From Paeniglutamicibacter kerguelensis (GTDB lineage Bacteria > Actinomycetota > Actinomycetes > Actinomycetales > Micrococcaceae): a stretch of DNA of 64,000 nt. The stretch spans positions 868,001 to 932,000 of the forward strand of contig NZ_JAGIOF010000001.1 of assembly GCF_017876535.1 (NCBI RefSeq). The letters are read 5' to 3'. Position numbers and translations under genes: made by a program. This document shows positions 52,206-60,405 of the stretch, in pieces (the first letter of the stretch is position 1; each line of letters starts with the position of its first letter). The notes below the pieces were generated by a model. The model saw only the letters and a program-made list of their open reading frames with translations, was not told the DNA's origin and searched no databases.

Positions 52206-52670
52206 ATGGATGAAACTCGGGTGCCGAACCAGCAACGCGAGACTTCGACCGAAACGACGGGCATCACCCTGCCGCCGGTGCAGCGCGAGCCAGTCGTTTT
52301 CTACGCCCTGAGCCCCGAGGAGCGCGCAGCGGTTTCGGCCTTGCCCGCGGGCTCCGCCCTGCTCATTGCGCACTCCGGCCCAAACCAGGGTGCACGCTTC
52401 CTGCTGGACCAGGACGTCACGCAGGCCGGCCGCCACCCGCAGGCCGACGTGTTCCTTGACGACGTCACGGTTTCGCGCAAGCACGCACAATTCCTTCGCG
52501 ACGCCACCGGCTTCACCGTTGTGGACTCCGGTTCGTTGAACGGCACATACGTCAACAACGACCGCGTGGACTCGGTGCGCCTAGTCAACGGCGCCGAGGT
52601 GCAGATCGGAAAATTCCGCCTGACCTTCTACGTCACGCTGCCGAACAACCCGGCCAACACGCTCGACTAA
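52206..52670 (+). CDS. garA: FHA-domain metabolic regulator GarA/OdhI
   Basis: A 154-residue protein. The N-terminal ETSTETTGI segment holds the ETT phospho-threonine motif used by PknB/PknG. The FHA domain (about residues 60-145) has the AGRHPQADVFLDDVTVSRKH signature, with the Arg/Ser/His phosphopeptide site, and SGSLNGTYVNNDRV. GarA binds and inhibits 2-oxoglutarate dehydrogenase and glutamate dehydrogenase when unphosphorylated. Start ATG 52206 follows GGGAGG. The garA-merR-DUF151-merR order equals M. tuberculosis Rv1827-Rv1830. Confidence 0.94.
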   Translation: MDETRVPNQQRETSTETTGITLPPVQREPVVFYALSPEERAAVSALPAGSALLIAHSGPNQGARFLLDQDVTQAGRHPQADVFLDDVTVSRKHAQFLRDATGFTVVDSGSLNGTYVNNDRVDSVRLVNGAEVQIGKFRLTFYVTLPNNPANTLD

Positions 52671-52682
52671 GCAGGAAACTCT

Positions 52683-53432
52683 GTGAATCATGTAGCCCGG
52701 AACCCTCGACTGGCTGTCATCAGCGGCGATAGCGCGCGCCCTGCTGCACTCAATATCGGCGAGGTGCTTTCGGAGCTTCATGACGAATTCCCGCAGGTGA
52801 CGGCCTCGAAGATTCGCTTTCTCGAGGAAAAGGGCCTGCTGACGCCGCAGCGCACGTCGGCCGGCTACCGCAAGTACCTGCCGGACGACGTGGGGCGGTT
52901 GCGTTTCATCCTGGGGCTGCAGCGCGACCAGTACCTGCCGCTGAAGGTCATCAAGGACTATCTGGACGCCGTTGACAGGGGAGAACGCCCCGACCAACTG
53001 CCCGGCGGGCACACCTTGGCCCCGCGCAGCATCAGCAAACAGATGGCCCAGGATTTGGTCGCGCACGCGCGACCCGTCACCAAGGCCGAGTTGCAGGGCC
53101 TGTGTGGTGCAAGCTCCGGCCTCGTTGACGACCTGCTGGCATTCGGGATGATCGTTCCCGAAAACGACCGTTTCGACGAACACGCACAGAAAATCACTGC
53201 GGCTTCCGCGGCACTGGCCGCCCACGGGATCGAACCCCGGCACTTGCGGGCCTTCCGTGCCGCTGCCGATCGAGAGGTCGGCCTGGTGGAACGAGCCGTT
53301 GCACCCCAGATGAGCAGGCGCGACGTCGCCTCCCGTGCGCGGGCCGCCGAGACGGCCCGTGAAATAAGCGATGCCTGCATGGCGTTGCATGGTGCGTTGG
53401 TCAATGGTGCCATCGCCAAGCTGGACCACTAG
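52683..53432 (+). CDS. ftsR: MerR-family regulator FtsR (Rv1828-like)
   Basis: A 249-residue MerR protein. The winged helix begins at about residue 24 (LNIGEVLSELHDEFPQVTAS then KIRFLEEKGLLTPQRTSAGY RKY). A long C-terminal domain rather than a metal-binding loop follows. The Corynebacterium glutamicum homologue in this position, FtsR, activates ftsZ; that role is inferred here. It starts with GTG 12 bp after garA. Confidence 0.88.
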   Translation: MNHVARNPRLAVISGDSARPAALNIGEVLSELHDEFPQVTASKIRFLEEKGLLTPQRTSAGYRKYLPDDVGRLRFILGLQRDQYLPLKVIKDYLDAVDRGERPDQLPGGHTLAPRSISKQMAQDLVAHARPVTKAELQGLCGASSGLVDDLLAFGMIVPENDRFDEHAQKITAASAALAAHGIEPRHLRAFRAAADREVGLVERAVAPQMSRRDVASRARAAETAREISDACMALHGALVNGAIAKLDH

Positions 53433-53484
53433 GTCAACCGACTATGGTGTCCCTTGGAGCAGGGATCACGCTAAGGAGCGAACC

Positions 53485-53967
53485 ATGCATGAGCTTGAAG
53501 TTGTGGGAGTTCGCATCGAACTTCCCTCCAACCAGCCCCTAGTCCTGCTCAAGGATGTCAATTCCAAGCGCCACCTGCCAATCTGGATCGGCGCCCCGGA
53601 GGCCTCGGCGATCGCCATGTTCCAGCAGGGGATCATCCCGCCGCGGCCACTGACCCATGATTTGATGATTGCGACGCTGGAGTCGCTTCATGCCCCGATC
53701 CTGCGCGTGGAAATCGTCTCTGTGCTCAACGCGGTCTTCACGGCGGAGCTCGTGTTTGCCAACGACGTGCGGGTCGACGCCCGTTCGTCCGATGCCATTG
53801 CCCTGGCGCTGCGCGCGCAGTGCCCGATCATGTGCCACGACCACGTCCTGGACGAGGCGGGGGTGCTTGTCGCCGACGACGAGGACGCCACCGACGGCGA
53901 GGAAGACCAGCTGCGGGAATTCCGTGAATTCCTGGATGAGGTCGAGCCCGAAGATTTCGATAAATAG
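53485..53967 (+). CDS. DUF151 bifunctional nuclease-domain protein (Rv1829-like)
   Basis: A 160-residue BFN/DUF151 protein. MHELEVVGVRIELPSNQPLV opens the domain, LPIWIGAPEASAIAM is its hallmark, and DARSSDAIALALR the second conserved motif. The acidic tail is EFLDEVEPEDFDK. Homologues show DNase/RNase activity in plants, but the bacterial role is not established. ATG 53485 follows AAGGAG. It is sandwiched between two MerR genes, a conserved actinobacterial arrangement. Confidence 0.9.
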   Translation: MHELEVVGVRIELPSNQPLVLLKDVNSKRHLPIWIGAPEASAIAMFQQGIIPPRPLTHDLMIATLESLHAPILRVEIVSVLNAVFTAELVFANDVRVDARSSDAIALALRAQCPIMCHDHVLDEAGVLVADDEDATDGEEDQLREFREFLDEVEPEDFDK

Positions 53968-54155
53968 ACGACCGTCCGCGACACGCCTCAAGTTTGGCTT
54001 GAAGGTCTTTGACGAAGCACCTTTCAAGTCGTACCGTCGAAGCATAAGTTCCCAAGGTTTGCCGACCGCGGACGCCGATTTCACTCGCAAGGAATCGTTC
54101 CACGCTATGAGCAACCCTCCTTCCCTTATGGGGATGCTTGAGCAAGGAGATTCCG

Positions 54156-54737
54156 ATGAATCCCACTGATGATCAACGCGCAACCGCGAACCGGCCTGCC
54201 GCGTCGACCGGCAACACCCAAGGCCTGCTCTTCACCGAAGACCTGCCGGTGTTGGACGAAGACGCGGGCTACCGCGGCCCGATCGTCTGCAAGGCCGCCG
54301 GAATCACCTACCGACAGCTGGATTACTGGGCCCGCACGGGTCTGGTTGAACCGGCTGTTCGCATCGCCAGGGGCTCCGGCTCCCAGCGTCTCTATGGATT
54401 CCGCGACATCCTTGTTCTTAAGGTCGTCAAGCGCTTGCTGGACACGGGTGTGTCCCTGCAGCAGATTCGGACGGCCGTTGAGCACCTTCGCGAACGGGGG
54501 GTGGAAGACCTGGCGCAAATCACCCTCATGAGCGACGGCGCATCGGTCTACGAATGCACTTCCGCGGACGAAGTCATTGATTTGGTCCAGGGCGGACAGG
54601 GCGTCTTCGGGATTGCAGTGGGCCGTGTCTGGCGCGAGGTAGAGGGTTCTCTGTCGCAATTGCCAAGCGAGCGTGCCTCCGATTTTCCCGAGGATGAACT
54701 GGCCCAACGCCGGGCTGCGAAGCGAACGGCCAGCTAG
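54156..54737 (+). CDS. MerR-family regulator (Rv1830-like)
   Basis: A 193-residue regulator. A 40-residue acidic leader precedes the winged helix (YRGPIVCKAAGITYRQLDYW ARTGLVEP, then GSGSQRLYGFRDILVLK). LLDTGVSLQQIRTAVEHLRE starts the dimerisation helix. The second half is a compact domain ending ELAQRRAAKRTAS. The start at 54156 follows AAGGAG; an in-frame TTG at 54138 is less likely. It is the fourth gene of the garA module, 188 bp after the DUF151 gene, so it probably has its own promoter. Confidence 0.87.
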   Translation: MNPTDDQRATANRPAASTGNTQGLLFTEDLPVLDEDAGYRGPIVCKAAGITYRQLDYWARTGLVEPAVRIARGSGSQRLYGFRDILVLKVVKRLLDTGVSLQQIRTAVEHLRERGVEDLAQITLMSDGASVYECTSADEVIDLVQGGQGVFGIAVGRVWREVEGSLSQLPSERASDFPEDELAQRRAAKRTAS

Positions 54738-54763
54738 GGCTTCGCGATCTCCAGAATCTTCCC

Positions 54764-54813
54764 AGCGGCCGGCCGGTCGGCACACCATCAGGTGTTCGGA
54801 CCGGTCGGCCGCT
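54764..54813 (+). terminator. Hairpin after the second merR gene
   Basis: A 15-bp stem with one mismatch (54764-54778 with 54799-54813) and an inner ACACC/GGTGT stem, 26 bp after the merR stop. No T-run. Confidence 0.6.
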
Positions 54814-54856
54814 GCGTTGTCCTCCGAGGTCAGGCGTTGCCCAGCGGCAACAAAGG

Positions 54857-54894
54857 AGCCGGCGTCCTACTGGTTTTCCAGTAGGACGCCGGCT
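54857..54894. terminator. Bidirectional terminator between merR and parA-like gene
   Basis: A perfect 17-bp stem (54857-54873 with 54878-54894) with a TTTT loop between convergent genes. Confidence 0.85.
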
Positions 54895-54921
54895 TCTCTA
54901 TGTATATGGGCCAGGAATTGG

Positions 54922-55782
54922 CTACCTTGCGCGCATTTTTCCTGAGTCGGAAATATTGCGCAGCAGGTCGTCGAACAACTCCGCAGTCTTTCTTGCGGCC
55001 TTGCCCGGCCACTGGTGCACGGAATAGGCGGCACCCTGGATTTGCTGCCAATCGGCGAACTCGGGCAATTCGGGGCTGAGCACTGCCGAGCCAAACATCG
55101 AGCGCATTTCGGTGAGCCGGAAACGGTGTTCGTCCGAGTCCTTGCGCACCCGGTTGATCACGACGTCGATCGGTCCCAAGTCCGGGGCGTATTCATTGCG
55201 GAACATTTCCAGGGCGCGCTGGGTGCGTTCGGTACCGGCCACGGAGAACAAGCTCGGCTCGGCAACCAGCAGCACGCGATCGCTTGCGCTCCAGGCCATG
55301 CGCGTCAGGCCGTTGAGGGATGGCGGGCAGTCGATGAGGACCAATGCGTATCCCGAGGTGCGTGCAAGCAGCTGGGTCAGCCGGCGTAAATCGCGTGCGC
55401 GCAGGTCTGGCCTGTCGTAGATGCCGGTGTAGGCATCGCCGACGGCGACGTCCAGTACGGGAACGCGGGTGAGGGAACGCTTCGAAATTGCCTTGGCTTG
55501 CCACGCACTTGAAACGATGTTCTGGGACAAGTCCGTCTTGCGTGCATATTTCAGCATGTGGCCAATGGTCATCTTGCCGTCGGCGCGGACACCCAAGCCG
55601 GTGCTGGCATCAGCATGCGGATCTAGGTCGATGACGAGCGTGGGGATACCAGCTGCCAGGGCGGCCGAAGCGAGCCCCAATGTAACGGAGGTTTTTCCTA
55701 CGCCACCTTTAAGGCTGCTAATGCTCACTACCTGCACGGAACGGACCACGCCCTTTTCTTCTGTCGATTTCCCATGATGCAA
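54922..55782 (-). CDS. Orphan ParA/MinD-family ATPase
   Basis: A 286-residue deviant Walker ATPase (SLKGGVGKTSVTLGLA, P-loop Lys25 and Lys30) with LVIDLDPHADASTGLGV and VLIDCPPSLNGLTRMAW. The start may be ATG 55782 or a GTG 33-36 bases downstream preceded by AAAAGGG, where family similarity begins. No parB, centromere-like repeat or partner gene is adjacent, so its cargo is unknown. It diverges from the pyruvate carboxylase gene. Confidence 0.88.
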   Translation of the reverse strand: MHHGKSTEEKGVVRSVQVVSISSLKGGVGKTSVTLGLASAALAAGIPTLVIDLDPHADASTGLGVRADGKMTIGHMLKYARKTDLSQNIVSSAWQAKAISKRSLTRVPVLDVAVGDAYTGIYDRPDLRARDLRRLTQLLARTSGYALVLIDCPPSLNGLTRMAWSASDRVLLVAEPSLFSVAGTERTQRALEMFRNEYAPDLGPIDVVINRVRKDSDEHRFRLTEMRSMFGSAVLSPELPEFADWQQIQGAAYSVHQWPGKAARKTAELFDDLLRNISDSGKMRAR

Positions 55783-56017
55783 CGATTGGTTCCCTTAATA
55801 TCATAATCGGGTTCACGGGCCTTTGCCGCCACGGTGACTGCCCGGCGGTGAGACCACTGTTTCGTGCCCGGCGCAATCTTTTTGCTTTGGGTGCGCCAGA
55901 TCACGGTATGGTGTGACTTTGGGGGCCTGAAACCTTGGCTTCCATCCCGCAATCATGAGTTCATACCCTCGAACCCGTGTGCTTAATTCACCCTTATTAT
56001 CATTTTGCAGGAGCGCC

Positions 56018-59000
56018 ATGTTTACGAAGATCTTGGTAGCCAACCGCGGTGAAATCGCGATTCGCGCCTTCCGGGCCGGTTATGAACTGGGCGCAAAGAC
56101 TGTCGCCGTTTACCCGTACGAGGACCGCAACTCGATCCACCGCCAGAAGTCGGACGAGGCATACCGCATCGGCGAAGAGGGCCACCCGGTCCGCGCCTAC
56201 CTTGATGTTGCCGAGGTCATCCGTGTCGCGAAGGAAGCCGGCGCGGACGCCATCTACCCGGGCTACGGATTCCTGTCCGAGAACCCGGACCTGGCCCGTG
56301 CCGCAGCCGCCGAGGGCATCAAGTTCATCGGCCCCTCCGCGGACGTGCTGGAGCTCGCCGGCAACAAGGTTGCCGCGCTGAAGGCGGCCCGTGCCGCGGG
56401 CATCCCCGTGCTGCAGTCCTCGGAACCGAGCGACGACGTTGCCTACCTGACCGCCGAGGCGGACAAGATCGGCTTCCCGATCTTCGTCAAGGCGGTTGCC
56501 GGCGGCGGCGGGCGCGGCATGCGCCGCGTGGACACCCGCGAGGCGCTGGCCGAATCGCTTTCCGCGGCGATGCGCGAGGCAGGCAGCGCCTTCGGGGATC
56601 CCACGGTCTTCCTGGAGCAGGCGGTCCTGCGCCCGCGCCACATCGAAGTGCAGATCCTGGCCGATGAGCACGGCAACATCGTGCACCTGTTCGAGCGTGA
56701 CTGCTCGCTGCAGCGCCGCCACCAGAAGGTCATCGAGATCGCCCCGGCCCAGAACCTGGACGAAAACATCCGCCAGGCGCTGTACGCCGATGCCATCAAG
56801 TTCGCCAAGGCCCTGGGCTACCAGAACGCCGGAACCGTCGAGTTCCTGCTTGACACCGTGGGCGAGCGAGCCGGACAGCACGTGTTCATCGAAATGAACC
56901 CGCGCATCCAGGTCGAGCACACCGTCACCGAGGAAATCACCGACGTCGACCTGGTGCAGGCGCAGATGCGCATTGCGGCGGGCGAGTCCCTCGAGGACCT
57001 CGGCATCCGCCAGGAGGAGCTGCAGATCCGCGGTGTCGCCCTGCAGTCCCGCATCACCACCGAGGACCCTGCCAACGGCTTCCGCCCCGACGTCGGAACG
57101 ATCACGGTCTACCGCTCCGCCGGCGGCTCGGGCGTGCGCCTGGACGGCGGCACCATCTACACCGGTGCCGAGGTTTCCCCGCACTTCGACTCGATGCTGG
57201 TCAAGCTCACCTGCCGCGGCCGCGACTACAACACCGCGATTGCCCGTGCGCGCCGCGCCCTGGCCGAATTCCGTGTCCGCGGCGTCACCACCAACATCCC
57301 GTTCCTGATGAACGTGCTGGCCGACCCGCAGTTCATTGCCGGGGACGTCGCCACCGACTTCATCGACAAACGCCCGGACCTGCTGACCGGCAACAAGTCG
57401 CAGGACCGCGGCACCAAGGCCCTGGCCTTCCTGGCCGGCGTGACCGTGAACCACCCGAACGGCCCGCGCATCGAGGGCATCGACCCGCGCGAGAAGCTGC
57501 CGGCCTTCCCGGGCGACAAGCAGTCCGAACCGGACCGCAGCCCGTTCGACGGCCCCTCCGTCGAGCACGCCCCGCCCGCGGGCTGGCGCCAGCGTTTGCT
57601 GGAACTCGGCCCGGAGGGCTTCGCCAAGGCGCTGCGCGCGGAGACCGCCGTTGCCGTCACCGACACCACCTTCCGCGATGCGCACCAGTCGCTGCTCGCC
57701 ACCCGCGTGCGCACCCGCGACCTGCTGGCCGCGGCCCCGGCCTACGCGCACATCATGCCGCAGCTGTTCTCCATGGAGGTCTGGGGCGGGGCGACGTACG
57801 ACGTATCGCTGCGCTTCCTGGGCGAGGATCCGTGGAAGCGCCTGGAGCTGCTGCGCGCGGAACTGCCGAACGTGCCGCTGCAAATGCTGCTGCGCGGGCG
57901 CAACACCGTGGGCTACACCCCGTACCCGACCGAGGTCACCGACGCGTTCGTGAAGGAAGCCGCGGCAACCGGCATCGACATCTTCCGCATCTTCGATGCG
58001 CTGAACGACGTCTCCCAGATGGCCCCGGCCATCAAGGCCGTCCGCGCAACCGGCACCGCGGTGGCCGAGGTGGCGCTGTGCTACACCGGCAACCTGCTGG
58101 ACCCGAACGAGGACCTGTACACGCTGGACTACTACCTGGAGTTGGCGCAGCAGATCGTTGACGCCGGCGCGCACATCCTGGCGATCAAGGACATGGCCGG
58201 GCTGCTGCGTCCGGCCGCGGCCGCGAAGCTTGTCACGGCCCTGCGCGAGCGCTTCGACCTGCCGGTGCACCTGCACACCCACGACACTGCCGGCGGCCAG
58301 ATGGCCACCCTGATGGCCGCGATCAACGCGGGCGTCGACGCCGTGGACGTGGCGGCCGCCTCGATGGCCGGGACCACCTCCCAGCCCTCCTCCTCGGCGC
58401 TGATCGCCGCGCTGGAGAACACCGAGCGCGACACCGGCATCTCCCTGGAGGCAGCTGCCTCCCTGGAACCGTACTGGGAATCGGTGCGTGCCATGTACGC
58501 GCCGTTCGAGTCCGGGCTCGCGGCCCCGACCGGCCGCGTCTACCGCCACGAGATCCCGGGCGGCCAGCTGTCGAACCTGCGCCAGCAGGCCATCGCACTG
58601 GGTCTGGGGGAGCGCTTCGAGGCCATCGAGGACATGTACACCGCGGCGAACCACATCCTGGGCCGCCTGGTGAAGGTCACCCCGTCCTCCAAGGTGGTGG
58701 GCGACCTGGCCCTGGCGCTGGTGGGCATGGGCGTTGACCCCGACGAGTTCGCGGCCGACCCGAAGTCCTTCGACATCCCGGACTCCGTGATCCAGTTCCT
58801 CTCCGGCGAGCTCGGCAACCCCCCGGGCGGCTGGCCGGAACCGTTCCGTTCCAAGGCGCTCGAGGGCCGCGTCGTGCGCCCGCACGTCGAGGTGCTGGAC
58901 CCCGAGGATTCCGCTGCGCTGCACCAGGACTCGGACACCCGCCGCGCCACGCTGAACCGCCTGCTCTTCGCCGGCCCGACCCGCGACTTCGCCGCGACCC

Positions 59001-59470
59001 TGGAGACCTACGGGGACCTGTCCTCGCTGCACACCCGCGACTACCTCTACGGGCTGGTCAAGGGCCGCGAGCACGTCGTCTCCCTGGGCAAGGGCGTGCG
59101 CCTGCTGGTGAGCCTGCAGTCGATCTCCGAGGCCGACGAAAAAGGCATGCGCACCGTGATGGTCACGCTCAACGGGCAGTCGCGCCAGCTCATGGTGCGC
59201 GACAACTCGGTGGAGTCCACCGCGGTGCTCGCGGAGAAGGCCGACACGGCCAACCACGGCCACATCGCGGCCCCGTTCGCCGGGGCCGTCACGGCCAAGG
59301 TCGCCGTGGGCGACACGGTCGAGGCCGGCGCCACGGTGGCGACGATCGAGGCCATGAAGATGGAAGCCGGCATCACCTCCACCGTCGCCGGCACCGTGAC
59401 CCGCCTGGCCATCGGCGGCACCGCGCAGGTGCAGGGCGGGGACCTGCTGCTCGTCATCGACCACGCCTAG
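56018..59470 (+). CDS. pyc: Pyruvate carboxylase
   Basis: A 1150-residue, single-chain, biotin-dependent enzyme replenishing oxaloacetate. The biotin carboxylase domain (residues 1-450) has FTKILVANRGEIAIRAFRAG, the GGGGRGMR ATP-grasp loop and the FIEMNPRIQVEHTVTEE catalytic region. The carboxyltransferase domain (about 535-820) has TDTTFRDAHQSLLATRVRT and the metal-binding LHTHDTAGG. The allosteric region and biotinyl domain follow, with biotin on Lys1114 in EAMKMEA. ATG 56018 follows CAGGAG. It provides the oxaloacetate needed by prpC and citrate synthase. Confidence 0.97.
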   Translation: MFTKILVANRGEIAIRAFRAGYELGAKTVAVYPYEDRNSIHRQKSDEAYRIGEEGHPVRAYLDVAEVIRVAKEAGADAIYPGYGFLSENPDLARAAAAEGIKFIGPSADVLELAGNKVAALKAARAAGIPVLQSSEPSDDVAYLTAEADKIGFPIFVKAVAGGGGRGMRRVDTREALAESLSAAMREAGSAFGDPTVFLEQAVLRPRHIEVQILADEHGNIVHLFERDCSLQRRHQKVIEIAPAQNLDENIRQALYADAIKFAKALGYQNAGTVEFLLDTVGERAGQHVFIEMNPRIQVEHTVTEEITDVDLVQAQMRIAAGESLEDLGIRQEELQIRGVALQSRITTEDPANGFRPDVGTITVYRSAGGSGVRLDGGTIYTGAEVSPHFDSMLVKLTCRGRDYNTAIARARRALAEFRVRGVTTNIPFLMNVLADPQFIAGDVATDFIDKRPDLLTGNKSQDRGTKALAFLAGVTVNHPNGPRIEGIDPREKLPAFPGDKQSEPDRSPFDGPSVEHAPPAGWRQRLLELGPEGFAKALRAETAVAVTDTTFRDAHQSLLATRVRTRDLLAAAPAYAHIMPQLFSMEVWGGATYDVSLRFLGEDPWKRLELLRAELPNVPLQMLLRGRNTVGYTPYPTEVTDAFVKEAAATGIDIFRIFDALNDVSQMAPAIKAVRATGTAVAEVALCYTGNLLDPNEDLYTLDYYLELAQQIVDAGAHILAIKDMAGLLRPAAAAKLVTALRERFDLPVHLHTHDTAGGQMATLMAAINAGVDAVDVAAASMAGTTSQPSSSALIAALENTERDTGISLEAAASLEPYWESVRAMYAPFESGLAAPTGRVYRHEIPGGQLSNLRQQAIALGLGERFEAIEDMYTAANHILGRLVKVTPSSKVVGDLALALVGMGVDPDEFAADPKSFDIPDSVIQFLSGELGNPPGGWPEPFRSKALEGRVVRPHVEVLDPEDSAALHQDSDTRRATLNRLLFAGPTRDFAATLETYGDLSSLHTRDYLYGLVKGREHVVSLGKGVRLLVSLQSISEADEKGMRTVMVTLNGQSRQLMVRDNSVESTAVLAEKADTANHGHIAAPFAGAVTAKVAVGDTVEAGATVATIEAMKMEAGITSTVAGTVTRLAIGGTAQVQGGDLLLVIDHA

Positions 59471-59479
59471 GCAACGGAA

Positions 59480-59577
59480 GCTGGCGCACCAACTGCGCAT
59501 TGACTGCGGTTGGTGCACCAGCTGGACACGTGAGCGAGGATGGGCCCCGAACCGGGCGTTCATCCTCGCTCACGTGT
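59480..59577 (+). terminator. Two tandem hairpins after pyc
   Basis: The first stem (59480-59493 with 59509-59522, one mismatch) is followed by a second, perfect 17-bp stem (59526-59542 with 59561-59577) whose loop can form a small GCCC/GGGC stem. Neither has a T-run, but together they should end pyc transcription. Confidence 0.7.
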
Positions 59578-59616
59578 TATGGTGCGTTTTGGCGGCGGAT
59601 CGGCCGGATCCGCCGG

Positions 59617-59670
59617 TCACTGCGAACAGCAACTTCAAAAAGTAGTCACTGCGAAAATAGACACTGCGAA
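59617..59670 (+). repeat. Three short direct repeats CACTGCGAA
   Basis: TCACTGCGAA at 59617-59626 and 59646-59655, and ACACTGCGAA at 59661-59670, lie just before the next gene's ribosome site. Spacing is 29 and 15 bp, so a duplication or regulator binding is possible; the meaning is unknown. Confidence 0.5.
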
Positions 59671-59685
59671 AAGGGGTCGGGTTTC

Positions 59686-60402
59686 ATGCCAGGGAGTTCT
59701 GCGGGTTTCTTCGCCAGGTTGTTCCGGAAACGCGGCGCAGCCAGCGGGGAGGCCGTGACATCGGCACGGGAGGCAACGGAGACAGATCCGTCGGCCGGCC
59801 CGAACGTCGCGTCGGCTGGCAAGCCGCAGCCCGGTGCCCCGGCGGGATTGCACGCCGCGGCCACGCCGGCGGAATTCCCCTCCGGCGAGGCGGGGGAGCG
59901 GGCCGGTGCACCACCGGCGGCTTCGGGCGGTGCTCCGGGGAATGTCACGGTTGTTGCCCTGGAGCCGCATGCGGGCCTGGCGACGCTTTGCGCGGCGCTC
60001 GAATACCGGCTCGACGGCCACAACCTGCAGGTCCGCGGAGCGGGCCCGGGCCTTATGCGTGCCGCCTTCGACGGAATGCTCACGGACGCGGATGTCCTGG
60101 TCCTGCTGGCACCCGCCACGGCCGCCACAACCGGGACCTTCCAGGAGAAGCTGGATTGGCTGGTGGCCAACGACAGCGCCGGGCTCGTGGATCGCACGGT
60201 TTTTGTTGTCAACTACGGTGCCGACGACGATGGCGGCGGCGCGCTCGAACTGCCCGCGTCCCTGGCCAGGCCTGTGGTCGTGCTGCCCTTTGACGGGGCG
60301 TTGAGCCTGCCTGCGCAGCAGCAGCGGGCGCCGCGCCGGGCGGCCCGCCACGCACTGGACCAGCTTGTCGCCGAAGTGGCGACGATCCGGGCGGGGCGCT
60401 AG
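59686..60402 (+). CDS. MinD/EspI-like protein lacking the P-loop
   Basis: A 238-residue protein. A basic N-terminus (FFARLFRKRG) is followed by about 80 residues of Ala/Gly/Pro-rich disorder. The conserved-looking domain (about residues 86-235) has the order of a MinD/EspI-like ATPase: VTVVALEPHAGLATLCAALE where KGGVGKTT would be, then ADVLVLLAPATAATTGTFQE, KLDWLVANDSAGLVDRTVFV, VVVLPFDGALS and a closing helix. The Walker A Lys/Gly residues are missing, so ATP binding is unlikely. Start at 59686 follows AAGGGGTCGGG. It lies three bases before mtr, so the two are cotranscribed. Confidence 0.65.
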   Translation: MPGSSAGFFARLFRKRGAASGEAVTSAREATETDPSAGPNVASAGKPQPGAPAGLHAAATPAEFPSGEAGERAGAPPAASGGAPGNVTVVALEPHAGLATLCAALEYRLDGHNLQVRGAGPGLMRAAFDGMLTDADVLVLLAPATAATTGTFQEKLDWLVANDSAGLVDRTVFVVNYGADDDGGGALELPASLARPVVVLPFDGALSLPAQQQRAPRRAARHALDQLVAEVATIRAGR

Positions 60403-60405
60403 GCC

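Noticed and set aside
56000..59563. 1187-residue open frame on the minus strand opposite pyc
   Set aside because: A mirror of the GC-rich third codon positions of pyruvate carboxylase. The product is low-complexity and the plus-strand protein is complete with all catalytic motifs.
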